Counted from the stretch's first letter, positions 45,637-54,034 are shown. The stretch is DNA of 64,000 bases from Bacillus sp. J33 (GCF_000518885.1 NZ_JAEL01000007.1:36654-100653), one strand, 5' to 3'. Notes: a model not told the origin generated them from the sequence alone. Translations and numbers: made by a program.

Positions 45637-46279
45637 AACCCAGCAGCCCCTTTTTTAATGCATATGCAACAAGCTCTGGCCTGGTTTTCATTTGGAGCTT
45701 TTCCATTAAATTGCCTTTGTGTGTTTCAACTGTTTTAACACTAATAACAAGCTGTTCGGCAATGTCCTTGTTAGAAAAACCTTTAGCTATTAATGTCAGC
45801 ACCTCTTTTTCACGGTCTGACAAAAGATTGAATGTGTCTGTGTTTCCTTGCTTAACACTCCCGATATATTCTTCCATCAGCCTTTTAGTTGCTGAAGGGT
45901 GCAAATAAGCATTTCCGCTTGCCACAGACCTGATTGCAGCCAAGAGTTCATCATGCGGCGCGCTTTTTAAGATGCATCCTGAAGCACCAGCCTGAATGGC
46001 TCTGAACAGATATTCCTCATCATCATGCATGGTTAAAATCAGTATTGCTATATCAGGCATTAATTTTTTTAATTCCGCAGTTGCAGACAAGCCATCTTTT
46101 CCGTGCGGCATGCTTAAATCCATGACTACCACATCAGGCTTTAAGTCAAGTGACTTCTGAATCCCCTCATTACCTTCCGAAGCCTCACCAACCACTTCCA
46201 TATCCTCATGATTATTTAAAAGCATTTTCAAACCCATTCTAACTACTGCATGGTCATCGCACAGTAAAATTTTTATCAA
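45626..46279 (-). CDS. NarL/NreC-type response regulator
   Basis: 217 residues: a receiver domain (acidic pair in LLCDDHAVVRMG, phosphorylated Asp in VVMDLSMP) and a LuxR-type helix-turn-helix at the C-terminus (LTLIAKGFSNKDIAEQLVISVKTVETH). Closest by eye to NreC. It is the only response regulator next to two HisKA_3 kinases and is the likely activator of the nitrate operon through the palindromes at 53740-53773. Confidence 0.9.
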   Translation of the reverse strand: MIKILLCDDHAVVRMGLKMLLNNHEDMEVVGEASEGNEGIQKSLDLKPDVVVMDLSMPHGKDGLSATAELKKLMPDIAILILTMHDDEEYLFRAIQAGASGCILKSAPHDELLAAIRSVASGNAYLHPSATKRLMEEYIGSVKQGNTDTFNLLSDREKEVLTLIAKGFSNKDIAEQLVISVKTVETHKGNLMEKLQMKTRPELVAYALKKGLLGYGI

Positions 46280-46330
46280 GCCGGCTCCCCCTAAACATTG
46301 TTCGTATAAAAAAACATAATCTCAATAGGC

Positions 46331-46362
46331 AACAAGGGATCCGCTGAGCGCAATCCCTTGTT
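46331..46362 (-). other. Intercistronic hairpin between kinase and regulator
   Basis: Perfect 10-bp stem AACAAGGGAT/ATCCCTTGTT with a 12-base loop in the 93-base gap between the short kinase and the response regulator. There is no immediate U run, so it may be a processing or attenuation signal rather than a terminator. Confidence 0.55.
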
Positions 46363-46372
46363 ATGTCTATTT

Positions 46373-47023
46373 TTAGTATAACGGAAGGAAAATATCTATT
46401 GAAGTCCCTTCCCCCATTTTCGAGGTTATCCTGCATTCTCCATTTATTAAGCACATGCGTTCAATCATAGCAGCAAGGCCTGTCGATTTTTTCATGCCAG
46501 CATCTACATCAAAACCTTTGCCCTGATCCTTAATGTTAATTGAAAGCTGTTCCGGTTTCCATTGCAAGGTAATACATGCACTCACCGTATCTGCGTATCT
46601 AGCAATGTTCGCTAGTGCTTCCTGGCAAACACGAAACAATGTAATGCTCTCCCTCTCGCTAATTGCCGCTTCCTTCCCCTCATTATGCAATTCAACAACT
46701 ATTCCATAGGTGGAAGTATATAATTTCAAGTAACTCTTCAAAGCAGGGAGCAGACCAAGGGTTCCAAGAGCAGGGGGATGCAATTCCACAGCCAGAAGCC
46801 TGATTTCCTGTATCGTTTTTTCCAGCATTTGGGCCATATCCCCTACATAGCCTTTCATGTCCTGCTGGCTGACTGCTGCTTCAATGAACTGCATGCCGGT
46901 ATATAGGCTATAAAGCGTTTGCCCAACCCCTTCGTGAAGCTCCAGGGCAATACGCTTAATCTCATCTTCCTGAGATTGGATAATATAGGAACTAATATTA
47001 TTCTTTACTGGCTGGGTTTCCAT
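46373..47023 (-). CDS. Short HisKA_3 histidine kinase without sensor domain
   Basis: 216 residues: phosphoacceptor helix (ALELHEGVGQTLYSLYTGM, His about residue 30) directly followed by a HATPase domain (FRVCQEALANIARYADT, DQGKGFDVDAG). It has no PAS, GAF or membrane part of its own. It is encoded 36 bases after the NarK-PAS transporter, so it may be told of nitrate by that protein's PAS domain. Two kinases for one regulator is unusual. Confidence 0.88.
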   Translation of the reverse strand: METQPVKNNISSYIIQSQEDEIKRIALELHEGVGQTLYSLYTGMQFIEAAVSQQDMKGYVGDMAQMLEKTIQEIRLLAVELHPPALGTLGLLPALKSYLKLYTSTYGIVVELHNEGKEAAISERESITLFRVCQEALANIARYADTVSACITLQWKPEQLSINIKDQGKGFDVDAGMKKSTGLAAMIERMCLINGECRITSKMGEGTSIDIFLPLY

Positions 47024-47059
47024 TTCACCCCTCCTCCTTTTGGCTATTCTTTAGCTCAT

Positions 47060-48577
47060 TTATTTCGCCTGTTTAACTCGATGGCTTGAGATATCGCTGA
47101 ACATGCCTGCATATTGAACAACATCCCCAGCATCGTTCTTAATTGCACTTATAGTCAGCCATTGAAGGTACTCTTCTCCATCTTTGCGGCTGTTCCATAT
47201 TTCGCCTTGCCAAAACCCTTTTGTTTCGATTGATCTCCATAAATCCTGATAAAAACCTTTAGATTGTCTGCCAGATTTAAGTATATTTGGGTTTTTTCCG
47301 AGTACTTCTTCTTTCTGATAGCCAGTAATTTCAGTAAAAGCAGGGTTGACAGAGATAATTTTCCCGCTCCTGTCTGTTACAAGAATCCCCTCAACTGTGT
47401 GGTCAATAACCTGGCTGGCAATTTCCATTTTCCCTTGGAAATACATCCAAATAACAAGAATTAAGCTTGCAAGAGCTACTTGAGATAATGCCATAAAGCC
47501 GATTGCATAGTGGCCTGTAATATTAAATAATAGCGTCAGGATTAACGGAGGGAAGAATCCGCCCAGACCACCCATCGCAGAAACAATCCCATTAACGATC
47601 CCGGCCTGTTTTTGGAAGTACATTGGCACAAGCTTAAATATGACACCATTCCCAATCCCCGCTGAGAAAGCTATGCTTAAGCAACCGAAGGTATACCATG
47701 TGATAGATGGTGATAATGAAAGGATTACTGCTGAAACTGTATAAATGCCAAAGACGAACATCAGCAAAATCAAAGAATGAAAACGGTCAGCAAGCCAGCC
47801 TCCAATTGGTCTCATTGCGGTTGCAAGAATAATGAATCCTGCAGTTCTTAACCCAGCATCCACTTTATCCAGTTCAAAATGTGCTACAAGGAAGTTCGGC
47901 AGATAAATAGTAAAAGCCACAAAAGATCCAAATGTAATAAAATAAAATAAACTTAGCAGCCAAAGTTTTTCGTTTTTATAAACACCTTTGATTTGTTCAA
48001 GTAAAGGTGTTTTAACTTTTGTTTCTTTTTTATCACCAAGGAAGAAGTTAGCAGCAATAAAAATCGCAAGGATTACCATGTATATTTGTACTGTTGCAGA
48101 CCAGCCAAATTTAGTGGCCACAACAGGTGCTGCAAAAGCGGTAACTGCTGTACCAAGGTTCCCTGCACCATAGATTCCATTTACGAAGCCGTGGCGTTCC
48201 TTAGGATAATATTTTGGCAGCGATGTTACCCCAACAGAGAAAACGGCCCCTCCCAACCCCAGGAATAAACCTCCAATCAATAAATCTGAAATGGAATCAG
48301 CTATGCTAATGTAGTACACAGGAAATAACAGCAGGATAAAACTGAACATAAATATTTTTCTGGCTCCGAATTGGTTGGCATAGTAGCCAAGCGGAATACG
48401 GAGCAGAGATCCGAGGATAACCGGAACCGCCGTTACGAGTGCCAGCTTGTCGGCTGGAATATTAATATCTTCCTTAATAAATGGCATAAGGGAGGATATT
48501 AATACCCAAACCATAAAGCCTGCTATTAAGTTTAACGTCTGCAAAGGAAGCTGTATTTTTCTTATCATTGTGCTCAC
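47060..48577 (-). CDS. narK: NarK-type nitrate/nitrite transporter fused to a PAS domain
   Basis: 505 residues. Residues 1-380 form a 12-helix MFS transporter with the nitrate-signature-like GLGGAVFSVGVTSLPKYYP and GNGVIFKLVPMYFQ. Residues ~386-498 are a PAS domain (GILVTDRSGKIISVNPAFTEITGY, NILKSGRQSKGFYQDLW) similar to the PAS domains of the kinase at 43430. NarK proteins normally end after the last helix. A GTG start overlaps the preceding stop by 4 bases; an ATG at 48568 is possible. The fusion makes this a candidate transporter-sensor. Confidence 0.9.
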   Translation of the reverse strand: MSTMIRKIQLPLQTLNLIAGFMVWVLISSLMPFIKEDINIPADKLALVTAVPVILGSLLRIPLGYYANQFGARKIFMFSFILLLFPVYYISIADSISDLLIGGLFLGLGGAVFSVGVTSLPKYYPKERHGFVNGIYGAGNLGTAVTAFAAPVVATKFGWSATVQIYMVILAIFIAANFFLGDKKETKVKTPLLEQIKGVYKNEKLWLLSLFYFITFGSFVAFTIYLPNFLVAHFELDKVDAGLRTAGFIILATAMRPIGGWLADRFHSLILLMFVFGIYTVSAVILSLSPSITWYTFGCLSIAFSAGIGNGVIFKLVPMYFQKQAGIVNGIVSAMGGLGGFFPPLILTLLFNITGHYAIGFMALSQVALASLILVIWMYFQGKMEIASQVIDHTVEGILVTDRSGKIISVNPAFTEITGYQKEEVLGKNPNILKSGRQSKGFYQDLWRSIETKGFWQGEIWNSRKDGEEYLQWLTISAIKNDAGDVVQYAGMFSDISSHRVKQAK

Positions 48578-48852
48578 GCTCTCTTCTTTATCACATATTT
48601 TAAACCTGCAGAATGGTCAATTGCGGTCCACTCCTTCGCTGTTGCCTCCACAGAGGAGGTGAGCGGAACCGCAAAGAAATTCATATGGTCAAAATAAATC
48701 CGCAAATGCGTTCCATCAGGGCAAAAGCCGGTTTTTTGAATGATCTTAGGAACAAATGGGGCCTTGTCATTCCCCTCTTCATCCAGAATCGCCACCTGTA
48801 CATTTTGCAGAACAAAGCCATTTAAATCTTCTTTCTTAATGGTTTCCACAGC
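48574..48852 (-). CDS. Unknown ~92-aa protein of the nitrate operon
   Basis: Its stop overlaps the narK start by 4 bases, which supports a real gene. The start is uncertain: GTG 48852 (AGGAT about 9 bases upstream, 17-base overlap with the previous gene) or ATG 48882 (47-base overlap). The sequence has a mixed alpha/beta look with CPDGTHLRIYFDHMNFFAVPL near the middle. Not recognised; an assembly factor is possible, since no NapD/NarJ-type chaperone is visible in the operon. Confidence 0.65.
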   Translation of the reverse strand, partial: AVETIKKEDLNGFVLQNVQVAILDEEGNDKAPFVPKIIQKTGFCPDGTHLRIYFDHMNFFAVPLTSSVEATAKEWTAIDHSAGLKYVIKKRA

Positions 48853-49147
48853 TGCCGCATCCTCTCTTTGCAGGATATACATACATTTGGTAGCCCTGCA
48901 AATAACTCCAGAAATCATCTCCTGCGTGATCTTCAATGTAATCAATGGTTTCCTCTTCCGACTCCCATTTGCTCATGCCTTTTACTTCAGCCACAACAAT
49001 ATCCATGCCGTCTTCATTCTTTTCATCCAAGTACCAGTTCAAGCGGATCCCTTTGAACAATTCAGATAGCATTTGGTCAACTTCTGATGCGAAGTTTCCT
49101 GAAGCTTCTCTAATAAAACAAAAGTCAAGATAAGTTTCACTGTTCAT
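48836..49147 (-). CDS. Unknown 103-aa protein of the nitrate operon, C-terminal CGSCGNH
   Basis: 103 residues from ATG 49147 (GAGGG 10 bases upstream). Acidic, with MDIVVAEVKGMSKWESEEETIDYIEDHAGDD in the middle (given here only as a location near residues 48-78) and a C-terminal GCGSCGNH that could bind metal. No signal peptide. Not recognised; conserved position between the small membrane protein and the next gene suggests a function in maturation or electron transfer. Confidence 0.65.
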   Translation of the reverse strand: MNSETYLDFCFIREASGNFASEVDQMLSELFKGIRLNWYLDEKNEDGMDIVVAEVKGMSKWESEEETIDYIEDHAGDDFWSYLQGYQMYVYPAKRGCGSCGNH

Positions 49148-49152
49148 TTTAA

Positions 49153-49344
49153 TCACGCCCTCATGTTAATCGTCTTTTTATAAGCGAATACCGCTAATGG
49201 AAATAAAACAATATTCAAGCCTCCAAAAATTAATACATTTACATAGTTTTCATAATAATATTGGTGAACCATATACTGGGTAAACACTATATTCATCATT
49301 AATATAGCGGACAATATGATGACGCCGATATAGCTACGCTTCAT
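49153..49344 (-). CDS. Small two-helix membrane protein of the nitrate operon
   Basis: 63 residues with two hydrophobic helices (YIGVIILSAILMMNIVF and VNVLIFGGLNIVLFPLAVFAY). It overlaps the end of the Rieske gene by 11 bases. It may anchor the exported Rieske protein or the reductase to the membrane; this is inference. Confidence 0.7.
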   Translation of the reverse strand: MKRSYIGVIILSAILMMNIVFTQYMVHQYYYENYVNVLIFGGLNIVLFPLAVFAYKKTINMRA

Positions 49345-49858
49345 AACGTTTCACCCTCACTGCATAAATTACTCCATTCTCTGCTTTTACCTGTATTTCC
49401 GGAAGCTGCCTTCTGGGCGGTCCGGCAGTTGGTGCGCCTGTTTCAACATCAAACTTGCCATGGTGACAGGGACAAACCATTTCTCCTTGTTCCTTCACCC
49501 AAAATACCGGACAGCGCAAATGAGTACATGCATTTTGATAGGCAACATATTTGTTTTCTGACAATCGTATTAAAATGGCATCGTCATGATCGCCAGGAAA
49601 CTTGAATTCCACAGCTTCGCCAATGGGCAGCCTGCTTACATCTGTTATTTTCTTATGCGGATATTCTTTTTCACCCAATCCCATCAATTCTTTTGCAGCG
49701 ACCGCACCCCATGGAAGGGAGGAAACTGCAAATATGCCTGCAGCCCCTACCAGCGTCTTCATAAATCCCCGTCTATCCAGCCTTCTTTCATTGTTCCGTT
49801 CAATATTATGGGTGTAGTTATCTTCATTAAAGGGAATTTTATTATTTTTACCTGACAT
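49334..49858 (-). CDS. Rieske 2Fe-2S protein with Tat signal
   Basis: 174 residues. A twin-arginine signal (DRRGFMKTLVGAAG) near residues 28-42 predicts export of the folded protein. The cluster ligands are in CTHLRCP and CPCHHGKFD. ATG 49858 is chosen because AGGAGG is 8 bases upstream. Rieske domains carry electrons in bc complexes or serve as small subunits; one inside a molybdoenzyme operon is unusual and suggests an electron path from quinol to the reductase. Confidence 0.9.
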   Translation of the reverse strand: MSGKNNKIPFNEDNYTHNIERNNERRLDRRGFMKTLVGAAGIFAVSSLPWGAVAAKELMGLGEKEYPHKKITDVSRLPIGEAVEFKFPGDHDDAILIRLSENKYVAYQNACTHLRCPVFWVKEQGEMVCPCHHGKFDVETGAPTAGPPRRQLPEIQVKAENGVIYAVRVKRYEA

Positions 49859-49870
49859 CCCCAATCCCTC

Positions 49871-50431
49871 CTAATACAGCTTTGTAATACCCTGCAGGAT
49901 TCCCGGCAGATTTACTTTAACGTTTGTTTCGCCTTCCAGGTATGGCATGCTGGATACCCATTTCCCATTATCAAGATTGAATTGTTTCTTTTTGTTTTCT
50001 ATTTCCTCATCAGTCAGCCACTGCAATGTATTAGACGGACAAACACTTGCACACATGGGCGGAATGCCATCTTTTGTCCGATCAATACATAAGTCGCATT
50101 TGTACATTAAGTTCTGTTCAGTGTCAAACTTAGGTATGCCATACGGACACGCAATGGTACAGTTTTGACACCCAATGCACTTTTCAACAAGGGCTGATAA
50201 TACAGCCCCAGTTTCATGAATTTGGATCGCCTGGGCCGGGCAGCTTCTTGCACATGCCGGATTTTCGCAGTGAAGGCACATCAGAGGCATTGTCTGCCGG
50301 TTGACGAGAGGATTTACATCGTACACATAGTTCCGGTTGCGTTCCTCGTGCCCACCGCATTGCGTACATGCTGCAAGGCATGAACGGCATCCTATACAGT
50401 TTTCAAGTTCCAAGTACAGCCTCTTTTTCAT
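49871..50431 (-). CDS. 4Fe-4S ferredoxin-type electron-transfer subunit (NrfC/DmsB-like)
   Basis: 186 residues with four cysteine groups: CIGCRSCLAAC, CLHCENPACARSCP, CIGCQNCTIACP and CDLCIDRTKDGIPPMCASVCP. This is the usual four-cluster subunit that connects a molybdoenzyme to a membrane quinol-binding protein. The catalytic gene stop is directly before its start, so the two are co-translated. Confidence 0.92.
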   Translation of the reverse strand: MKKRLYLELENCIGCRSCLAACTQCGGHEERNRNYVYDVNPLVNRQTMPLMCLHCENPACARSCPAQAIQIHETGAVLSALVEKCIGCQNCTIACPYGIPKFDTEQNLMYKCDLCIDRTKDGIPPMCASVCPSNTLQWLTDEEIENKKKQFNLDNGKWVSSMPYLEGETNVKVNLPGILQGITKLY

Positions 50432-52600
50432 TTATTGCACCTTCTTTATGTCGACTTTTTCCAGCTGTGCGGCACATGCCTTAAATTCAGGCATCCGGGA
50501 TATCGGATCAAGCGCTGCAATAGTTAATAGATTGATAGAGTCTTCGTGACCAAAATGGTATGGAACAAAGACTGTATCCTTTCGGATTGCTTCTGTAATT
50601 TTAACTTTATAAATCGCTTCGCCTCTTCTGGTAAACAGGCGTACTCTTTCTTCGTGTTCCATATTATATTTTGCTGCTGTTTCAGGATGTACCTCAACAT
50701 AGGGTTCAGGGCACATGTCATGCAGGAAAGGAATTCTTCTAGTTTGGTTGCCTGATAGATAATGGTAAACTACACGCCCAGTAGTTAAGCGGAGCGGGTA
50801 TTTTTCACATGGTTCTTCAGCCGGCGGACGATATGGCAATGCGCAAATCTTAGCTTTGCCATCCGGATGATAGAATTTCTTATCAAGGAACATGTGTGGC
50901 GTTCCTTTGTCATTTTCATCCTTACAAGGCCAAAAAACGCCGTCCTGCTTCTCGATCTTATCCCAAGTGGCTCCATAATAGTCGGCATAGCCGCCCTTAC
51001 TTGCCAATCTGAATTCCTCGGCAACATCTCTTGCTGTCTTTAGGTGGGAGAAATACTTCCCTTTTCCTAGACGTTCGGCTAATTCAACTTGAATTTGCCA
51101 GTCTGGCTTCGATTCCCCTAATGGCTCCTGCGCTTTATTGATCTTTATGATGCGCCCTTCGATGTTCGTTACAGTTCCTTCATCTTCAGACCAGGTAACC
51201 GCAGGAAGAATGACATCTGCAAATTCTGCTGATTCAGAAAGGTAGAAGTCTGAACACACCATGAAATCTAAATTCTTAAGCGCCTTTCTTACAAAGTTTT
51301 GATTTGGCGCGGAGACTGCCGGGTTTGAGCAAAGCAGATACAATCCGCGAATTGTTTTCTCTTCCATCAGCTCAAACATTTCATATGCGGAAACACCTGG
51401 CTGCGGCATTTCTTCCGGTGTAATCCCCCAGACCTGGCATACTTCTTTAACATGCTGAGGATTTGTGATTTTACGATATCCAGGCAGAAGATCTGACTTC
51501 TGGCCATGCTCTCTTCCGCCCTGGCCATTTCCCTGCCCTGTAAAAGTGGCTACTCCGGATTTCGGACGGCCAATTTTGCCAGTTAAAAGTGCCATATTTG
51601 TGTAACCCGATACATTATCAACACCCTTGTGCTGCTGTTCTATTCCCCTGGCAAACATAACAACTGCGTTTGGCGCCTTGCCGTAAAGCTCTGCAGCACG
51701 AACGATTTTTTCAGGTGCAACGCCAGTCAGCATGCTAGTGTATTCAGGAGTAAATTCTTTAACGAGTTCCTTTGTTTCTTCAAATCCGTTTGTATGCTTG
51801 TTTATAAACTCTTCATCGATATATCCTAACTCTATTAACTGATTGACAATTCCATTTGCCAGCGCAAGGTCTGTGCCCGGCTGAAGGTCAAGGTGAAGGT
51901 CTGCTCGCCTTGCAATCGGTGTTTCACGCGGATCTGCAACGATGATATAGCCGCCTCTTTCCTGAACGTTCCAGATGCGGAACATAGAAGTTGGATGGCA
52001 TTCAGCCGTGTTGCTTCCTGCGATAAACAAGCAATCTGTTTCATGGATATCCGTCCATGGAAGTGTTGAACCCCGATCCACTCCAAAAGAACGGAGGAAG
52101 CCGCCGGCAGCACTCGACATACAAAAACGGCCATTATAATCGATGTAGCGGGTTCCAAGGGCAACACGGGCAAATTTGCCAGTTAAATAGCATTTTTCAT
52201 TTGTCATGGATACACCGCTGAATACTGATAGAGTATCTTTGCCATATTCCATTTGCAGCTCGGCAAACTTTCTGGCAATCAGGTCATACGCCTCATCCCA
52301 GCTTGCTTCACGGAAACCTTTAGCCGTTCCTTTCAGTGAAGCATCATCACGTATCAGAGGTTTTAACAGGCGATCTTTGTGGTTGGTCTGCTGATAGGCA
52401 GTAACGCCTTTAGGACACATTTTTCCGACTGTAACAGGCCAATCATATCGAGGTTCAACCCCGATGATTTTATTTGTCTGTGTATTAACCCTCAAGTTCA
52501 TTCCGCATTGCATGCCGCAATAGCTGCAATGTGTTTTAATTAATTTTTCATTTGGATGGTTTAAATTCTCGATTTCTTTAAAAAACTTATCCCTTTGCAT
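50432..52600 (-). CDS. Mo-bisPGD oxidoreductase, NapA/NasC-type nitrate reductase candidate
   Basis: 722 residues. An N-terminal 4Fe-4S site (Cys 25, 28, 32, 62) opens the protein; the molybdenum ligand is Cys160 in NGRFCMSSAAGG, as in periplasmic and assimilatory nitrate reductases (Asp in NarG). The C-terminal cap (RLTTGRVVYHYLSGNQTRR) is complete. It has no signal peptide and so is probably cytoplasmic. NarK and Nre-type genes in the same block point to nitrate as substrate; other oxyanions are not excluded. Stop and next start are adjacent. Confidence 0.9.
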   Translation of the reverse strand: MQRDKFFKEIENLNHPNEKLIKTHCSYCGMQCGMNLRVNTQTNKIIGVEPRYDWPVTVGKMCPKGVTAYQQTNHKDRLLKPLIRDDASLKGTAKGFREASWDEAYDLIARKFAELQMEYGKDTLSVFSGVSMTNEKCYLTGKFARVALGTRYIDYNGRFCMSSAAGGFLRSFGVDRGSTLPWTDIHETDCLFIAGSNTAECHPTSMFRIWNVQERGGYIIVADPRETPIARRADLHLDLQPGTDLALANGIVNQLIELGYIDEEFINKHTNGFEETKELVKEFTPEYTSMLTGVAPEKIVRAAELYGKAPNAVVMFARGIEQQHKGVDNVSGYTNMALLTGKIGRPKSGVATFTGQGNGQGGREHGQKSDLLPGYRKITNPQHVKEVCQVWGITPEEMPQPGVSAYEMFELMEEKTIRGLYLLCSNPAVSAPNQNFVRKALKNLDFMVCSDFYLSESAEFADVILPAVTWSEDEGTVTNIEGRIIKINKAQEPLGESKPDWQIQVELAERLGKGKYFSHLKTARDVAEEFRLASKGGYADYYGATWDKIEKQDGVFWPCKDENDKGTPHMFLDKKFYHPDGKAKICALPYRPPAEEPCEKYPLRLTTGRVVYHYLSGNQTRRIPFLHDMCPEPYVEVHPETAAKYNMEHEERVRLFTRRGEAIYKVKITEAIRKDTVFVPYHFGHEDSINLLTIAALDPISRMPEFKACAAQLEKVDIKKVQ

Positions 52601-53669
52601 TCTGGTTTGCCTCCTTGACCTTCACTTCATGGGTAGGGAATCCGGAAAATTGAGCAATCCGGTATTTTCTTCGGCAAGGAAGGCACATTTCCGCAAGATG
52701 GTGCCCTTCCTTCGTCTTAAATTGGATATCGTTCACTCCAAGCACATCGACGACATCTTTGGATTGTTCAGCTGAAACAAACTGATCACCGCAAATTTTG
52801 CACTTCTTCATGCCTTGCTCCGCATAATGCTCTCTGTAGTTTCTTGCCAGAACACTCATTGGACGGAATGGGATATGGGCAAGTTTACCGAATGGCAGGT
52901 AAATTAGTGTAATAATGACTGACCATTGATGAATCAAGGACATTGCAGGCTGTCCCGCACCATGTAAGAATACATTCATAAATGTTAATGCCAGTCCTGT
53001 AACACTGACTAGGAGAAGCATGTATAAAGGCATGAAATCATACAGAAATTTCTGTTCCGCTTTTGCCTGCATATTTTTCAGGCGGCGGTATAGCGCCATA
53101 CAAACTCCGGCAATTACCATTACGGCAGTTATATTCAGCGCGTTATATGACAGGTTTGCGATGATGCCGTCTGCAGGGACAGTCATCACCTTCATCCCCA
53201 TTGCAATGATGTTGTAGTAGCCATTATCATCCATCGTAAAGTACATCCACCCGAAAACGAGAGGGAAAGTAACGAAGCAGGATAGAATGCATCCCCAGCC
53301 GATTAACACGTGCTGGATCCATCGGTAAATTCCCCTATTCCAGATAAAATTGTAAGTAGCAAGATGTTCCATTGAAGTTTTTGGAGTTGATTTCCTGAAT
53401 ATTAACTTCAGTCCTTTTTTTAGGATGACCTTTGTTGGCGGACGTTCCCCCCAGGAGATAAATCGATAGAAGAATCCTCCGAGAAACACGAGTGTTCCAG
53501 CCATATATCCATAAAGATTCAAATCCACGTGTGTAAACATTCTTGTTCCAATAAAAGATAAGATTGCAAGTGCCGTTACAGATAAAAACATAGACTTGGC
53601 AAAATGGGATGCAAACGCATTGTTTATTGTATTTCCTGCCTTTTGATTGACTGCAGTCTTTGCCTGCAT
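52587..53669 (-). CDS. Cytochrome b-like membrane subunit with C-terminal zinc-ribbon-like domain
   Basis: 360 residues with about seven helices. Possible haem histidines are in the YRWIQHVLIGW helix and in LIHQWSVIITLIYLPFGKLAH, the pattern of NarI/DsrM-type quinol oxidase subunits. The last ~80 residues are soluble and carry CKICGDQF and CLPCRRKY, which may bind zinc or iron. First gene of the operon; overlaps the catalytic gene by 14 bases. It should feed electrons from menaquinol to the FeS subunits. Confidence 0.85.
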   Translation of the reverse strand: MQAKTAVNQKAGNTINNAFASHFAKSMFLSVTALAILSFIGTRMFTHVDLNLYGYMAGTLVFLGGFFYRFISWGERPPTKVILKKGLKLIFRKSTPKTSMEHLATYNFIWNRGIYRWIQHVLIGWGCILSCFVTFPLVFGWMYFTMDDNGYYNIIAMGMKVMTVPADGIIANLSYNALNITAVMVIAGVCMALYRRLKNMQAKAEQKFLYDFMPLYMLLLVSVTGLALTFMNVFLHGAGQPAMSLIHQWSVIITLIYLPFGKLAHIPFRPMSVLARNYREHYAEQGMKKCKICGDQFVSAEQSKDVVDVLGVNDIQFKTKEGHHLAEMCLPCRRKYRIAQFSGFPTHEVKVKEANQNAKG

Positions 53670-53708
53670 ATTAACTCCTCCTCATTCACAAACAATTACC
53701 TTAGTTTT

Positions 53709-53714
53709 ATTGTA
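53709..53714 (-). promoter_or_regulatory. -10 box of the nitrate operon
   Basis: Minus-strand TACAAT 40 bases before the first start codon. No -35 match at the right distance, consistent with an activator-dependent promoter. Confidence 0.55.
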
Positions 53715-53739
53715 AAAGCAGGAGGAAGTTTACCATATC

Positions 53740-53752
53740 GGGGAACTTCCCC
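53740..53752. promoter_or_regulatory. Palindrome 1, candidate activator site near -42
   Basis: GGGGAACTTCCCC, a perfect 6+1+6 palindrome. Its centre is at about -42 relative to the start site predicted from the -10 box. Confidence 0.65.
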
Positions 53753-53761
53753 ATTTGGAGA

Positions 53762-53773
53762 GGGAAATTCCCC
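53762..53773. promoter_or_regulatory. Palindrome 2, candidate activator site near -63
   Basis: GGGAAATTCCCC, a 5+1+5 palindrome of the same kind centred 21 bp (two helical turns) upstream of palindrome 1. Confidence 0.65.
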
Positions 53774-53788
53774 TATCTTTATTAAAGG

Positions 53789-53943
53789 AACTTTTCTCAT
53801 AATTGTTGATTTTTCTTATTAATTTTGCCCGTTGATTTCCACTGCGGGCACTCAAGCTTTCCCGCGGGGATGAATGCGGGCCTCGCCGACTTCGACTGTG
53901 GGGTCTCCGACTCCCCTCTCTTTGGAGCAGGATGTTGGAAAAG
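53789..53943. repeat. Family 2 repeat, truncated copy
   Basis: Begins at the family 2 end (CTTTTCTCATAATTGTTG) and covers about half of the core (TTTCCCGCGGGGATGAATGC, CTGTGGGGTCTCC), then stops. It lies just upstream of the nitrate operon control region. Confidence 0.7.
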
Positions 53944-54034
53944 TTGCAATATAATGAAAAAAAAGACCCTTTTAAAGGCCTTAAATGAAACCATTTATAA
54001 TACTTATCCGTAATCATGGAGAGGAGGCTGAATG

